Positions 26,540 through 34,016 of a stretch of 64,000 nucleotides of DNA are shown piece after piece; the first letter of the stretch is position 1, and each line of letters begins with the position of its first letter. The notes under the pieces were generated by a model. The model did not search any database. It was not told the DNA's origin and saw nothing but the letters and a program-made list of their open reading frames with translations. The stretch is from a virus. The DNA lies in IMG/VR virus record IMGVR_UViG_3300017917_001151, positions 1 through 64,000 of that record; one strand, given 5' to 3'. Position numbers and translations under genes: made by a program.

Positions 26540-26584
26540 ACATGCAGAATTTATAAAGCGGGTTGAATGCCATGTAAGACCGCT
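26540..26584 (-). ncRNA. Possible H-type pseudoknot in the queD leader (riboswitch candidate)
   Basis: The queD leader, about 113 nt, can form stem 1 AGCGG (26584-26580) with CCGCU (26561-26557). Inside that loop ACAUGgCA (26575-26568) can pair with downstream UGCAUGU (26546-26540), giving seven pairs with one bulged G. The crossing pairings make an H-type pseudoknot, the topology shared by the preQ1 riboswitch classes. The core bases of known classes are not recognised, and pairings of this size can occur by chance, so this is only a candidate. Confidence 0.25.
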
Positions 26585-26605
26585 GTGCCTCTGTGTGTAT
26601 ATGTA

Positions 26606-26634
26606 ATTATATTACAATGATATTTATAACGCAA
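26606..26634 (-). promoter_or_regulatory. queD promoter region: overlapping late TATAAATA and sigma-70-like elements
   Basis: The exact late motif TATAAATA lies at 26628-26621 on the minus strand. The same stretch also reads as TTGCGT (26634-26629), 17 nt, TATAAT (26611-26606), a sigma-70-like promoter with a weak -35. Either would give a leader of about 95-115 nt before queD, long compared with the other units here. Confidence 0.55.
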
Positions 26635-27217
26635 GGAAAGACACATTATTTTTTTGCCATTCCTCGGGCATTTCCCAATCTTGTCTATTACGTATTATAA
26701 ATTGAGCTTTGGAATATTTGAATATCTGACCAATTTGATAAATCCAATAACTGGGATCCACCGGTTTTGAATCTGATCTACTATAGTTAGCGGTACCTTT
26801 ATAGACATTGTTTACAGATTGTCCCATAGGATAAAGATCAAAACCAACCAATTCGATTTCTTTAAACTCTAGAACAGCGGCTAATAAAACAGCATACCCT
26901 CCGCTACCCCAATGATCAGGTTGATCTCTTTTCAGTTCTCCAGTATAAGGAAGTTCCGGTAAGTGTCTTATGTTTTTATTTTTTTGTATTTTTCTAAAAT
27001 AGTGAAACCAATGATCTCTAACATAGATTAGTGTATCCTTGGTAAGAGGATTTTCGGTTGCTTCGGCGGCCATACGCCTATCACAGCAGATTAGATGATC
27101 TACGATCATATCCCTGTGGATAGCGTTGCAGCCTATAAGTGTGTGAGTTTGTCTGTATTGTTCTAAATTAGTATCGCGACGACTTTCACCGTTACCAATT
27201 ACCACGGCCTTGGACAT
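26624..27217 (-). CDS. Conserved protein, possible Rossmann-type (DUF115-like) transferase
   Basis: A 197-residue protein beginning SKAVVIGNGESRRDTNLEQY, with DHLICCDRRM and a GYAVLLAAVLEFKEIELVGF-DLY segment. This is the arrangement of DUF115/MAF-like proteins, some of which are linked to glycan transfer or pterin metabolism. The match is by pattern only and the function is not established. It overlaps the upstream virion-like protein by one base. The queD promoter lies just after its stop. Confidence 0.6.
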   Translation of the reverse strand: MSKAVVIGNGESRRDTNLEQYRQTHTLIGCNAIHRDMIVDHLICCDRRMAAEATENPLTKDTLIYVRDHWFHYFRKIQKNKNIRHLPELPYTGELKRDQPDHWGSGGYAVLLAAVLEFKEIELVGFDLYPMGQSVNNVYKGTANYSRSDSKPVDPSYWIYQIGQIFKYSKAQFIIRNRQDWEMPEEWQKNNVSFLAL

Positions 27218-28047
27218 TATTCAATTCTTCCAAATCCGCTCCAAATGCCAGGACTACCTGACTGTGTACATACCCAACCTATAAATTTTCCAGGATGTGG
27301 ATAGTTGTTCCAAACTATGTCGCCTTCGTTAAATGCACCACCGGATGGAGGTTCGTTGCCGCTAAGGTGTAATTTATCGTTAAATTTAAGAGCACCGTTA
27401 ACGTGTAGTTTACTTCTAGGATCTGGATTTTGAACATTGATGCCTAGACTTCCTATAATAGAAACTTTTGAATCACCTGTAGCAGGATTTCCTAGAGTGA
27501 TATTTCCACCTGCTGTAATAGATATTCTAGGCGTGTTATCAGTGGATAGTTCTAAGTCTGTATAATTGTAAGTGCCAATCCTTGCGGTGTTTATGTCAGA
27601 AGCGCCTATAACTAAATCTACATTTTGGTCGATAAGGTTAATGGTCGCTTTAGGTTGATCAGTCCCTATGCCTAGTCTATCAGTATTAGAATCATATATT
27701 AAGTATTGATTTACACTCAATCCACCGTCGACAATAAGACCTTTTAAGTGTCCAACTTCTCTAAGATTACTTTTTGTAACTGTTGGTCCTAGTTCTTGAT
27801 CATCGAGTAATTTGATACCGTTTACAGAAATGCTTTTACCTTTTGCTAGGTCGAGATTTTCTGATAAAAATATTCTATCTGGTTTACTAAAGTAAACTAG
27901 TTGTTTATTATATCCTTGTCCGGCCCAAAGAATTCCTTTCCCTTCGATGTCGCCTTCGATTTTAATATAGGGAACACTTCCTGTAATGGAAGAACTTTCT
28001 TCGTGTAATTCTTTTATTAGTGTTGCTAATTGTTCAATTTTAGACAT
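27217..28047 (-). CDS. Virion-like protein, copy 2 of a tandem duplication
   Basis: A 276-residue protein from the ATG at 28047 (MSKIEQLATLIKEL); the frame continues upstream into the neighbour but without a sensible N-terminus. It matches its upstream neighbour nearly end to end: NKQLVYFSKPDRIFLSENLD, ELGPTVTKSNLREVG, LIVDGGLSVNQY, DRLGIGT and the C-terminal GDIVWNNYPHPGKFIGWVCT. It lacks the first 80 or so residues of the longer copy. Beta-rich and Gly/Asn-rich, it looks like a fibre or decoration protein. Confidence 0.75.
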   Translation of the reverse strand: MSKIEQLATLIKELHEESSSITGSVPYIKIEGDIEGKGILWAGQGYNKQLVYFSKPDRIFLSENLDLAKGKSISVNGIKLLDDQELGPTVTKSNLREVGHLKGLIVDGGLSVNQYLIYDSNTDRLGIGTDQPKATINLIDQNVDLVIGASDINTARIGTYNYTDLELSTDNTPRISITAGGNITLGNPATGDSKVSIIGSLGINVQNPDPRSKLHVNGALKFNDKLHLSGNEPPSGGAFNEGDIVWNNYPHPGKFIGWVCTQSGSPGIWSGFGRIE

Positions 28048-28048
28048 A

Positions 28049-29143
28049 TTATGAGTTTCCAATCTTACCAAACGGTTCCCATAAGCCAGGAGCTCCTGCC
28101 TGTACACAAATCCAACCCACATACTGATTAATTCTCGGATTTGAATTCCACACTATATCGCCTGAATTATATGCTCCACTAGTAGGATATGTTTCTCCTA
28201 CGGTTTGTAGTTTGTTACTGAATCTCACTGGACCGTTTACATGAAGGTCTACTTCGGGATCCGGTGTTGAAACTCTTATAGATAATTTTCCGTGTACAGA
28301 TACCTGCACAGGAGCTATCTTGGGATTACCTAAATTAATATTTCCGCTAGAGCTAATGATAATTCTAGCTGTGTTATCTGTGCCAATTTCTAAATTATGA
28401 CTGGCATAGGTTCCGATAAATCCTTTTACTGTATCTTTAGATCCGAGTATAAGTTCTACATCGCCTTCTACAATACTGAGTGCGGCATTCGGATCTTCTG
28501 TACCTAGCCCTAGTCTGTTTGTATCTGATCTAAATGAAACGTATTGACTTATAGATACATCACCGTCTACGATTAATCCTTGTAGTCTTCCTACCTGTTT
28601 TAGATTACTTTTTGTAATAGTAGGACCTAATTCTTGTTCATCTATGAGTTTAACATTATTGACGGTTATACTTTTGCCTTTGCCTAAATCTAAATTTTCA
28701 GACACAAAAATTCTATCTGGATTACTAAAATAAACTAATTGCTTGGTGTAACCTTTTCCGGACCATAGCAGACCTTTGCCGTCGAGAACATCTCCGCCGA
28801 ACGATATAGGAACATCTTTTTCAAACTTAATGTCGGCTTTGATTTCTTCTACTTCTAATATCTTAGTTTTTAGGGTGCCGTTTACTGTTAGATTATCTAA
28901 GTTTTCTACAAAAAGATTTTTTGCGTGTACGCCAAATTCGTCTAAGGTTAACTGTGTTTTTGATGCTGTATCTTTGATACCGGTACTGGCAAAATTAGTA
29001 ATAGTACCGCCGTTGATATGATCTCCTGTTAGGGATCTAAGAGGTAATTTACGTGCTATTTCTTTAGCATCGGGAGCACCTCGCTGGGCTATTCCTTGGA
29101 TTTCGTCAGCTAATGCGGCTAGGATTTGGTTGATATTGCTCAT
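28049..29143 (-). CDS. Virion-like protein, copy 1 of a tandem duplication
   Basis: A 364-residue protein from the ATG at 29143 (MSNINQILAALADEIQG). The first 80 residues form a helical module plus a GDHINGGTITNFASTGIKD segment typical of phage fibre proteins. The remaining 280 residues are the longer paralogue of the next gene (KQLVYFSNPDRIFVSENLDL, LGPTITKSNLKQVG, NRLGLGTEDP, GDIVWNSNP). The upstream in-frame TTG at 29167 lies against the terminator and is unlikely to be used. Confidence 0.77.
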   Translation of the reverse strand: MSNINQILAALADEIQGIAQRGAPDAKEIARKLPLRSLTGDHINGGTITNFASTGIKDTASKTQLTLDEFGVHAKNLFVENLDNLTVNGTLKTKILEVEEIKADIKFEKDVPISFGGDVLDGKGLLWSGKGYTKQLVYFSNPDRIFVSENLDLGKGKSITVNNVKLIDEQELGPTITKSNLKQVGRLQGLIVDGDVSISQYVSFRSDTNRLGLGTEDPNAALSIVEGDVELILGSKDTVKGFIGTYASHNLEIGTDNTARIIISSSGNINLGNPKIAPVQVSVHGKLSIRVSTPDPEVDLHVNGPVRFSNKLQTVGETYPTSGAYNSGDIVWNSNPRINQYVGWICVQAGAPGLWEPFGKIGNS

Positions 29144-29150
29144 AGTATTG

Positions 29151-29158
29151 TATTTATC
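29151..29158 (-). promoter_or_regulatory. Late promoter motif GATAAATA before the duplicated virion genes
   Basis: Minus-strand GGATAAATACAATACTATG, located directly after the terminator of the upstream gene. Seven bases separate the motif from the ATG at 29143, so the predicted leader is about two nucleotides. Confidence 0.55.
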
Positions 29159-29167
29159 CGCCAACAA

Positions 29168-29191
29168 AAAAGCAGGCCGAAGCCTGCTTTT
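29168..29191 (-). terminator. Rho-independent terminator with UUCG loop
   Basis: A perfect 10-bp stem, AAAAGCAGGC / GCCTGCTTTT, with a TTCG tetraloop when read on the minus strand, 17 nt after the stop of the 390-residue gene. The loop closing and the trailing U-run are those of phage intrinsic terminators. It separates the early-type 390-residue unit from the late virion-like pair. Confidence 0.88.
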
Positions 29192-29208
29192 ACTGAGTAT
29201 TTACTTTG

Positions 29209-30381
29209 TTATTGTACTTTAAGTAGGATAGTATCTTCGTTGATACGTCCGTTGAGCTTAATATCTACTGCTTTAATGTCCTCTAGGAACTTACGCAGAG
29301 CAACTTTACCTGCATCTTTAAATGCTTTGAGTTGTTCTTCTGGCTTACGCAGAGTCTTTTGTACGCTCTTGATCGTGTCGTAGCCAGTGATCGTAGTACC
29401 TTTAACTCCGAGCTCGTTAAACTCACCAGCAACATATTTGCCCAACTTACGAGTTTTGGTATTGTAGATCCAAAGCTCTTTAGCACCAATAATGTCCGTA
29501 GGATTAATAGACACTAGTTTTAGAGTCTGCTCGGTTTTCATGTACTTGAGCTTGCCTACGATCTTCTCAGCAGGTACAGCTTTGCGAGCACGTGGCTTCT
29601 TGTTAACCTTAGCTTCCTGCATGAGCATGTCACAGGCAGTAAGAATATCATTATAGAAAGCTACGATCTTCTTGACCTGTGCTTTGCTCAAATGGCTGTA
29701 ACCTTCTTTGAGCTGATCGCACTTGCCTTCTTGAAGCTCAAGGTATTCATCATACTGACGCTTGTAAACGTCTTTGATAATACGAGCGTGTGCGGCTTTA
29801 GCCTGTTTTCCTTTAAGAAGGTTAAGTACCTTAAATACTTTAGGATCAAAGGATTCTGGATCTGTAGCAAACGATTCGATAGCATCTTCGATTTCTTCAG
29901 TCATCTTATAAGAAGCTTCACGAACACGATCCTGGATGCTAGGCAGTTGGACAGCGGGTTTAACTTCTTGACTGTCTTCGGGCTCTTGCTCGTCATCCTT
30001 GCCTTCTTCAATAATCTTAGCAATTGATTTGCTCAACCATTCTGCGGTACTACGACCTTCGTTAAAGTCTGCACGTTGAGCAGGCATACCTTTAAGGAGA
30101 TTGGCCGCAACTGCACCAACAGTTACAGAACAGCGATTATCTTTGGTATCCTTGAATGCTTTGATAACATCCTTAGGATAATTCTGGCTGCTCATCCAAT
30201 TAATGACTTTGGGCTTGAGTTCTTTACCAGAGCTTTCCAAACGGTACCACTCCATAGAAACTCGGAAGTGTTTATTAAACTGTTCAGCAGTCATCGATTC
30301 GTGATCGTCCCACTTTGGACTTAGATCACGCCCTTTATTCTGACGAATAGCGATAGCTGCTTTTTTGAGTTTAGTTGCCAT
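29209..30381 (-). CDS. Conserved phage protein of 390 aa, unknown function
   Basis: A Lys-rich, mostly helical protein with an acidic central linker (about residues 125-145, EEGKDDEQEPEDSQEVKP) and a C-terminal part with beta content (GAKELWIYNTKTRKLGKYVA). No known motif is seen. It has its own exact sigma-70 promoter, an AGGAG ribosome site and its own terminator, so it forms a single-gene early-type unit, unlike its late neighbours. I recall homologues in marine T4-like phages without a known role. Confidence 0.8.
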   Translation of the reverse strand: MATKLKKAAIAIRQNKGRDLSPKWDDHESMTAEQFNKHFRVSMEWYRLESSGKELKPKVINWMSSQNYPKDVIKAFKDTKDNRCSVTVGAVAANLLKGMPAQRADFNEGRSTAEWLSKSIAKIIEEGKDDEQEPEDSQEVKPAVQLPSIQDRVREASYKMTEEIEDAIESFATDPESFDPKVFKVLNLLKGKQAKAAHARIIKDVYKRQYDEYLELQEGKCDQLKEGYSHLSKAQVKKIVAFYNDILTACDMLMQEAKVNKKPRARKAVPAEKIVGKLKYMKTEQTLKLVSINPTDIIGAKELWIYNTKTRKLGKYVAGEFNELGVKGTTITGYDTIKSVQKTLRKPEEQLKAFKDAGKVALRKFLEDIKAVDIKLNGRINEDTILLKVQ

Positions 30382-30415
30382 TTAGATTCACTCCTAACTG
30401 TTTAACAATACTTAT

Positions 30416-30444
30416 ATTATACGGCCAAAAGATCATTTTGTCAA
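30416..30444 (-). promoter_or_regulatory. Exact consensus sigma-70 promoter for the 390-aa protein
   Basis: Minus-strand TTGACA (30444-30439), 17-nt spacer, TATAAT (30421-30416). The -35 overlaps the TGA stop of the upstream gene. A leader of about 28 nt with AGGAGTG follows before the ATG at 30381. This is the strongest possible match to a host housekeeping promoter. Confidence 0.9.
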
Positions 30445-30635
30445 CCTTGTTCAAACCGATCTATCTCAACCAAATCGCCTTCTTCATTTTCTCTGTATAC
30501 TATAGTTTGAAGATATCCTAGGCCTAAATTGGCTTCGGCAATTTCGTATGCTTCTTTCTTACTGCTGGTTGTTTCTAACAGCTCTTCGTGGAACGATTCG
30601 TCCACGCCCCAGACCTCGTAAAGTTCCCAGGTCAT
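30441..30635 (-). CDS. Small acidic protein, unknown function
   Basis: A 64-residue acidic protein (MTWELYEVWGVDESFHEELL, ending EIDRFEQG) with a predicted beta-alpha-beta layout. An AGGAG ribosome site lies upstream, somewhat farther than usual from the ATG. It belongs to a block of small acidic proteins on the minus strand that may act in host takeover, although nothing in the sequence shows the target. Confidence 0.65.
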   Translation of the reverse strand: MTWELYEVWGVDESFHEELLETTSSKKEAYEIAEANLGLGYLQTIVYRENEEGDLVEIDRFEQG

Positions 30636-30657
30636 GATAAATTATTAATCTCCTAAG

Positions 30658-31194
30658 TTAAACAAATTTTTCCCAATCTCCACCGGGCGCCACTGCCCAG
30701 CCAAGACGTTGGAGATCATTCCGAATCTCGTCGGTGATGCAACCTTCTGGTACTAGATCAACTGCAAGTTCTTCGTCGTAGCTCATACCGCCACGGATGC
30801 CAGAACAGTACCAATCTATATAGTCACCTTCCTGTCGCATGTCTGCGATTATGCCTCCGGCATAGCGCCAAGAGCAACTCCATTCCTCTTGTTTAAGCAC
30901 AGGAATAACTTCCAATCTAATAAATCCGTTATTACACATAGCCGCATATAAGTTTTGGGCATAGATTTCGGACGAACGAACTTTCTCCAAAACCCAATCA
31001 GTGGTTAGGAGATCGTACTCCATATTGTTTATTCTGCTTTCGGGATCATCAAATCTTTGATCGTATTGTTTGAGATGTTTCTCAAACATTTCTAGATAAT
31101 CGGGATTAGGTTCTTCACCTTTTTCTTCGCACCGTTCAACATAACCCTCTTTTTGGAAAGTCATTCTTTCAGGACTCTTGCTGATCTTTTTCAT
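30658..31194 (-). CDS. Conserved phage protein, unknown function
   Basis: A 178-residue protein. The C-terminal half carries a distinctive SCSWRYAGGIIADMRQEGDY then IDWYCSGIRGGM, which I recall from several marine T4-like phage genomes. An internal ATG at 31164 (MTFQKEGYV) would avoid the 26-nt overlap with the gene upstream and is preceded by GAAAG, so it may be the real start. No enzymatic motif is seen. Confidence 0.72.
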   Translation of the reverse strand: MKKISKSPERMTFQKEGYVERCEEKGEEPNPDYLEMFEKHLKQYDQRFDDPESRINNMEYDLLTTDWVLEKVRSSEIYAQNLYAAMCNNGFIRLEVIPVLKQEEWSCSWRYAGGIIADMRQEGDYIDWYCSGIRGGMSYDEELAVDLVPEGCITDEIRNDLQRLGWAVAPGGDWEKFV

Positions 31195-31669
31195 GGTCGT
31201 AAGGTTCTACGTTTTCTTCTATAACAGCAGTATCACCGTAGCCGTTGGCATCGACTAGATCGATCTTAACTGGTCCTAGGATAGCCACGTGATCGTCCTC
31301 AATTTCCCAATTGTGGTCTCCGTCGTAGAGCCACGCAGTGCCCCAACGTCCTTCGTCATCTTCCTTTTCGCCACGTAGTATAGCTTCGATATCTTCTTTT
31401 TCTTCTTCTGTAAATCCATCACCGAAGTTTACATAAACACCGCAGAGATCGTCTAGCTCACAGCCCCAACCTACCTGCGGATTACAATGCACACGATCTG
31501 TTTCAGTTTTCCATACAGGTTCGTCTTCTTCTCGGAAGGCCTGTCCCCATCGCCATATTTCAGTTACATCAAAACCTCGAATAGTTCCGTCGGGCATACG
31601 CTCGAATACGTCAACAAAATATTCAACAGATTTCTTTTCTAACGGAGTGATGCGATAGAGCTTTTCCAT
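31169..31669 (-). CDS. Acidic protein, paralogue-like to the next gene upstream
   Basis: A 166-residue, strongly acidic protein. Its C-terminal element (NWEIEDDHVAILGPVKIDLV then DANGYG) aligns with the same region of the 164-residue neighbour (GWMLDESEAWCWGPIVIEDA then DGN), so the two look like distant duplicates. The charge pattern could mimic nucleic acid (inference only). It abuts the neighbour with a 1-nt overlap, start within stop. Confidence 0.7.
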   Translation of the reverse strand: MEKLYRITPLEKKSVEYFVDVFERMPDGTIRGFDVTEIWRWGQAFREEDEPVWKTETDRVHCNPQVGWGCELDDLCGVYVNFGDGFTEEEKEDIEAILRGEKEDDEGRWGTAWLYDGDHNWEIEDDHVAILGPVKIDLVDANGYGDTAVIEENVEPYDHEKDQQES

Positions 31670-32163
31670 TATTCTTCCTTGAATTCTACACAGTTACCAT
31701 CTTCGTCTGCAACAACAATCTTAACTTGATTGCCATCGGCATCTTCAATAACAATAGGACCCCAGCACCAAGCTTCGCTTTCGTCGAGCATCCAACCTTC
31801 TTGGTCTTCTAGGACTTCGTAGGCACCTTCCTCGGCGATGAGTTCCTCTAGACGTTCAATCTCTTCTTCGTCCATATCCTCGGGCCATTCCCAATCTTCC
31901 CAGCAGCCGTCATTCATGCCTTCTAGCTCTGAGCTCTCGATATTTGGTCCAGACAGGCTGTACATATTAACACTGTCTTTCTTACCATCGCCACCTGGAA
32001 CGAATTCGAATTCAAACTCTGGCGGATTATCATCAGTGGTCTCTACATAAAAACTAGCCCAACGGAAACCAGTCTTGCGACGGATAGTCATGCCATCTTT
32101 GACATAGAGCTCGTGTTCTTCACAGGACTTTTTATAGTAGGTTGATACTTTCCAATTAGCCAT
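31669..32163 (-). CDS. Acidic protein, unknown function
   Basis: A 164-residue protein with a very acidic centre (DWEWPEDMDEEEIERLEELI at about residues 91-110). The C-terminal Trp-rich beta segment is shared with the following gene. Strong negative charge and small size resemble phage anti-host proteins or DNA mimics, but no family is recognised. It overlaps the upstream gene by 8 nt. Confidence 0.7.
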   Translation of the reverse strand: MANWKVSTYYKKSCEEHELYVKDGMTIRRKTGFRWASFYVETTDDNPPEFEFEFVPGGDGKKDSVNMYSLSGPNIESSELEGMNDGCWEDWEWPEDMDEEEIERLEELIAEEGAYEVLEDQEGWMLDESEAWCWGPIVIEDADGNQVKIVVADEDGNCVEFKEE

Positions 32164-32506
32164 TTTTCTTCTCCAGACGTTGTTTACGGAATGCCTTTGA
32201 ATCTTCGATTGCCTTTTTTAAAGTTTCTGCATAGTTAAGAGCTGTCTGCTCGTTCATTGTCAGAACTGTTTCATGCTGTAAGTAACCTTTGGTTAGCAAT
32301 GTCCAAATTTGTTTAAACCGATTTATTGACCACCAAGGGCTTTTTACATCAGCATAAATTGTTACAGTGATGCCTGTGTCCTCTGCTTCTACCCACAGAT
32401 TGTGTGAGTGATCGGGTTGTCCACAATCACATACAACGTGGTAAGACTTGGAATCTCCCCAGTCGTTGCTTTTTAGAATACCTTCTGCAGGTGTTTGCAA
32501 TTTCAT
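32156..32506 (-). CDS. Conserved phage protein with CDCG...DHSHNLW motif, unknown function
   Basis: A 116-residue protein. Its N-terminal half contains VVCDCGQPDHSHNLWVEAED, where the Cys-x-Cys and two His could bind a metal. A C-terminal helix (NYAETLKKAIEDSKAFRKQR) follows. The pattern is familiar from T4-like phages of aquatic hosts, with no known function. Stop and start codons overlap with neighbours by 4-8 nt. Confidence 0.72.
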   Translation of the reverse strand: MKLQTPAEGILKSNDWGDSKSYHVVCDCGQPDHSHNLWVEAEDTGITVTIYADVKSPWWSINRFKQIWTLLTKGYLQHETVLTMNEQTALNYAETLKKAIEDSKAFRKQRLEKKNG

Positions 32507-32766
32507 TGTAGAGTTCTACCTTTTGCGTTTTGTTCTTGTTGATCTAATCGTTCTAACATCTCGATGTCGTCTTCATCGAGATCATCTAGGTCCAGAGGAC
32601 GAGCATTCTTTTGAAACTCGCCGCTTTGAAACATTTCTTTGATCTGTGCAACTAGTTCGTCGAGTTCTTCTTGGGTACCTTCGAAATTGTCAAAGCAACC
32701 GGGAGCGAACTGGATCTTAAGTTCTTTAACTTCGTCTGCTGTAAGGTCTTGTAATTTTTTAGTCAT
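32503..32766 (-). CDS. Small acidic protein, unknown function
   Basis: An 87-residue acidic, helical protein (TADEVKELKIQFAPGCFDNF; LDLDDLDEDDIEMLERLDQQ). No motif is recognised. It starts 4 nt inside the end of the DUF5076-like gene and ends 4 nt inside the next, in a run of overlapping small genes. Confidence 0.65.
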   Translation of the reverse strand: MTKKLQDLTADEVKELKIQFAPGCFDNFEGTQEELDELVAQIKEMFQSGEFQKNARPLDLDDLDEDDIEMLERLDQQEQNAKGRTLQ

Positions 32767-32975
32767 AGTGTTTTTACCTGATCTCGTTTATCGTAGATGC
32801 TTTGGACTATCTTTTGATAATCTTCTTCGTCCATGATTGTTTTATAAAAAGTTAGTCCTTGGATTACTAGGATTGATGCTATTTCTAACGCACTGTGTTC
32901 TTCCAACATAATACGGTTAAAGGCCATATATTTTTCGTATAGGTCTTCTACACCTTTGCCTTCTTCAAACAGCAT
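32763..32975 (-). CDS. DUF5076-like small protein
   Basis: A 70-residue protein from the ATG at 32975 (MLFEEGKGVEDLYEKY). The core MAFNRIMLEEHSALEIASIL, VIQGLTFYKTIMDEEDYQ is the conserved part of a small phage/bacterial family I recall as DUF5076. The frame is open further upstream to 33089, but that stretch is out of character and overlaps another real small gene, so the internal start is preferred; AGGACCAGAG lies before it. Confidence 0.7.
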   Translation of the reverse strand: MLFEEGKGVEDLYEKYMAFNRIMLEEHSALEIASILVIQGLTFYKTIMDEEDYQKIVQSIYDKRDQVKTL

Positions 32976-33132
32976 CTCTGGTCCTTTGATGTTTATACTC
33001 TCTTTTAAGCCACCACTTAAATTTACTAAAATATTCTTCGTAGGTGTACTTAGGAATATTAGTTTGAAAATGTTCTTCACAATTTTCATACCAAAGTTCT
33101 CGAACCCAAGTTCTAAAAGCAGAAGATTTCAT
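32965..33132 (-). CDS. Small conserved phage protein, 55 aa
   Basis: A 55-residue ORF, MKSSAFRTWVRELWYENCEE at the N-terminus, then a YTYEEYFSKFKWWLKREYKH core. The Trp/Tyr-rich pattern with YEEYFxKFKWWLK resembles a widespread small protein of marine T4-like phages. It ends 11 nt inside the DUF5076-like gene and begins 2 nt before the end of the 269-residue gene region, so it fills the apparent gap. No function is known. Confidence 0.72.
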   Translation of the reverse strand: MKSSAFRTWVRELWYENCEEHFQTNIPKYTYEEYFSKFKWWLKREYKHQRTRDAV

Positions 33133-33133
33133 T

Positions 33134-33943
33134 TTATGTCCATAGTGATTGACGAACCTTAATAAGACGAATCATCATTTCTTCGTCCTCTTTATCATAT
33201 TGTGCTTCCAACTCACGGCTCTTGTCAAGAGCTGTGCGGCACATTTCGGCTTCTTCTGAAGTCTTATCTTCCATATCTAGAAGATGATAGCCCTTTTCTC
33301 TGCGCATATTGCAGTAGGCAGTCCACCCGCTGGCATCGTGTACATCGGGACGATTTGGATAAACTTCTTTCCACCAAGTGTAGAGTTCTAGGATTTCTCG
33401 GGCAGCTTTGGCCTGATAGGTAGGTTCAGGAGTTTGACCTTCTTCGATAAAGTCTTTGTTGGTCAAAGTCATCGCCCATTTTAAGTGTTCGATGCCTGCT
33501 TCCGGACAACGCCATTGACGATACCAACGGCGCCACCAAGGGTAATTATACTTTTTACGGGCAGCTTCGTCCCAAAGACAGTGATGCCACGCCTGTTCTA
33601 TTTCAACGAATTCAACAAGTTCGTTAAAAAGGCATGGCAGGAATCGATTCCCAACATCGCACCAAGTGCCACGGTGGATATCGCGAGGGTGAGCAGAAAG
33701 ACAATGAGTGCGAGTAATAAAGCGATTGTTGATATAATATCGAACATTATCGATCCTTTCTGGTATCCAACACCAAACGTTTTGGATATAATCCAATCCT
33801 TCTTCAGCCAGCCACCAACGAATGGGGTACTTGGCTTTAGCAGCCTTTTCCCATTCAGACCACTCCTTGCCTGTACCGCACTGAAGCTTAGTGGTGCCGC
33901 GGATCCAATCCGCAAATTTTGAACAAGTCCAATAATTTCTCAT
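33134..33943 (-). CDS. Conserved phage protein of 269 aa, unknown function
   Basis: A Trp-rich protein beginning MRNYWTCSKFADWIRGT, with WWLAEEGLDYIQNVWCWIPE, CDVGNRFLPCLFNELVEFVE and a C-terminal EEMMIRLIKVRQSLWT. I recall this architecture as a highly conserved protein of unknown role in marine T4-like phages. It has its own exact sigma-70 promoter, so it heads the early-type operon running to about 30.4 kb. Confidence 0.82.
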   Translation of the reverse strand: MRNYWTCSKFADWIRGTTKLQCGTGKEWSEWEKAAKAKYPIRWWLAEEGLDYIQNVWCWIPERIDNVRYYINNRFITRTHCLSAHPRDIHRGTWCDVGNRFLPCLFNELVEFVEIEQAWHHCLWDEAARKKYNYPWWRRWYRQWRCPEAGIEHLKWAMTLTNKDFIEEGQTPEPTYQAKAAREILELYTWWKEVYPNRPDVHDASGWTAYCNMRREKGYHLLDMEDKTSEEAEMCRTALDKSRELEAQYDKEDEEMMIRLIKVRQSLWT

Positions 33944-33970
33944 ATAATTTTCTTTCTGTCGAACACTTTA

Positions 33971-33999
33971 ATTATACTAGAAATTTAAAAACCTGTCAA
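33971..33999 (-). promoter_or_regulatory. Exact consensus sigma-70 promoter for the 269-aa protein operon
   Basis: Minus-strand TTGACA (33999-33994), 17-nt spacer, TATAAT (33976-33971). A leader of about 20-25 nt precedes the ATG at 33943 with purine-rich AGAAAGAAAA. Together with the promoters at 24.2 and 30.4 kb it makes three perfect sigma-70 promoters in 10 kb. Confidence 0.9.
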
Positions 34000-34016
34000 T
34001 ATGATTCAAAAACGAC

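Noticed and set aside
29166-29167. TTG at 29167 as the start of the 364-residue virion-like gene
   Set aside because: It abuts the terminator hairpin and lies upstream of the late promoter motif, so the transcript would not contain it; ATG at 29143 is preferred.
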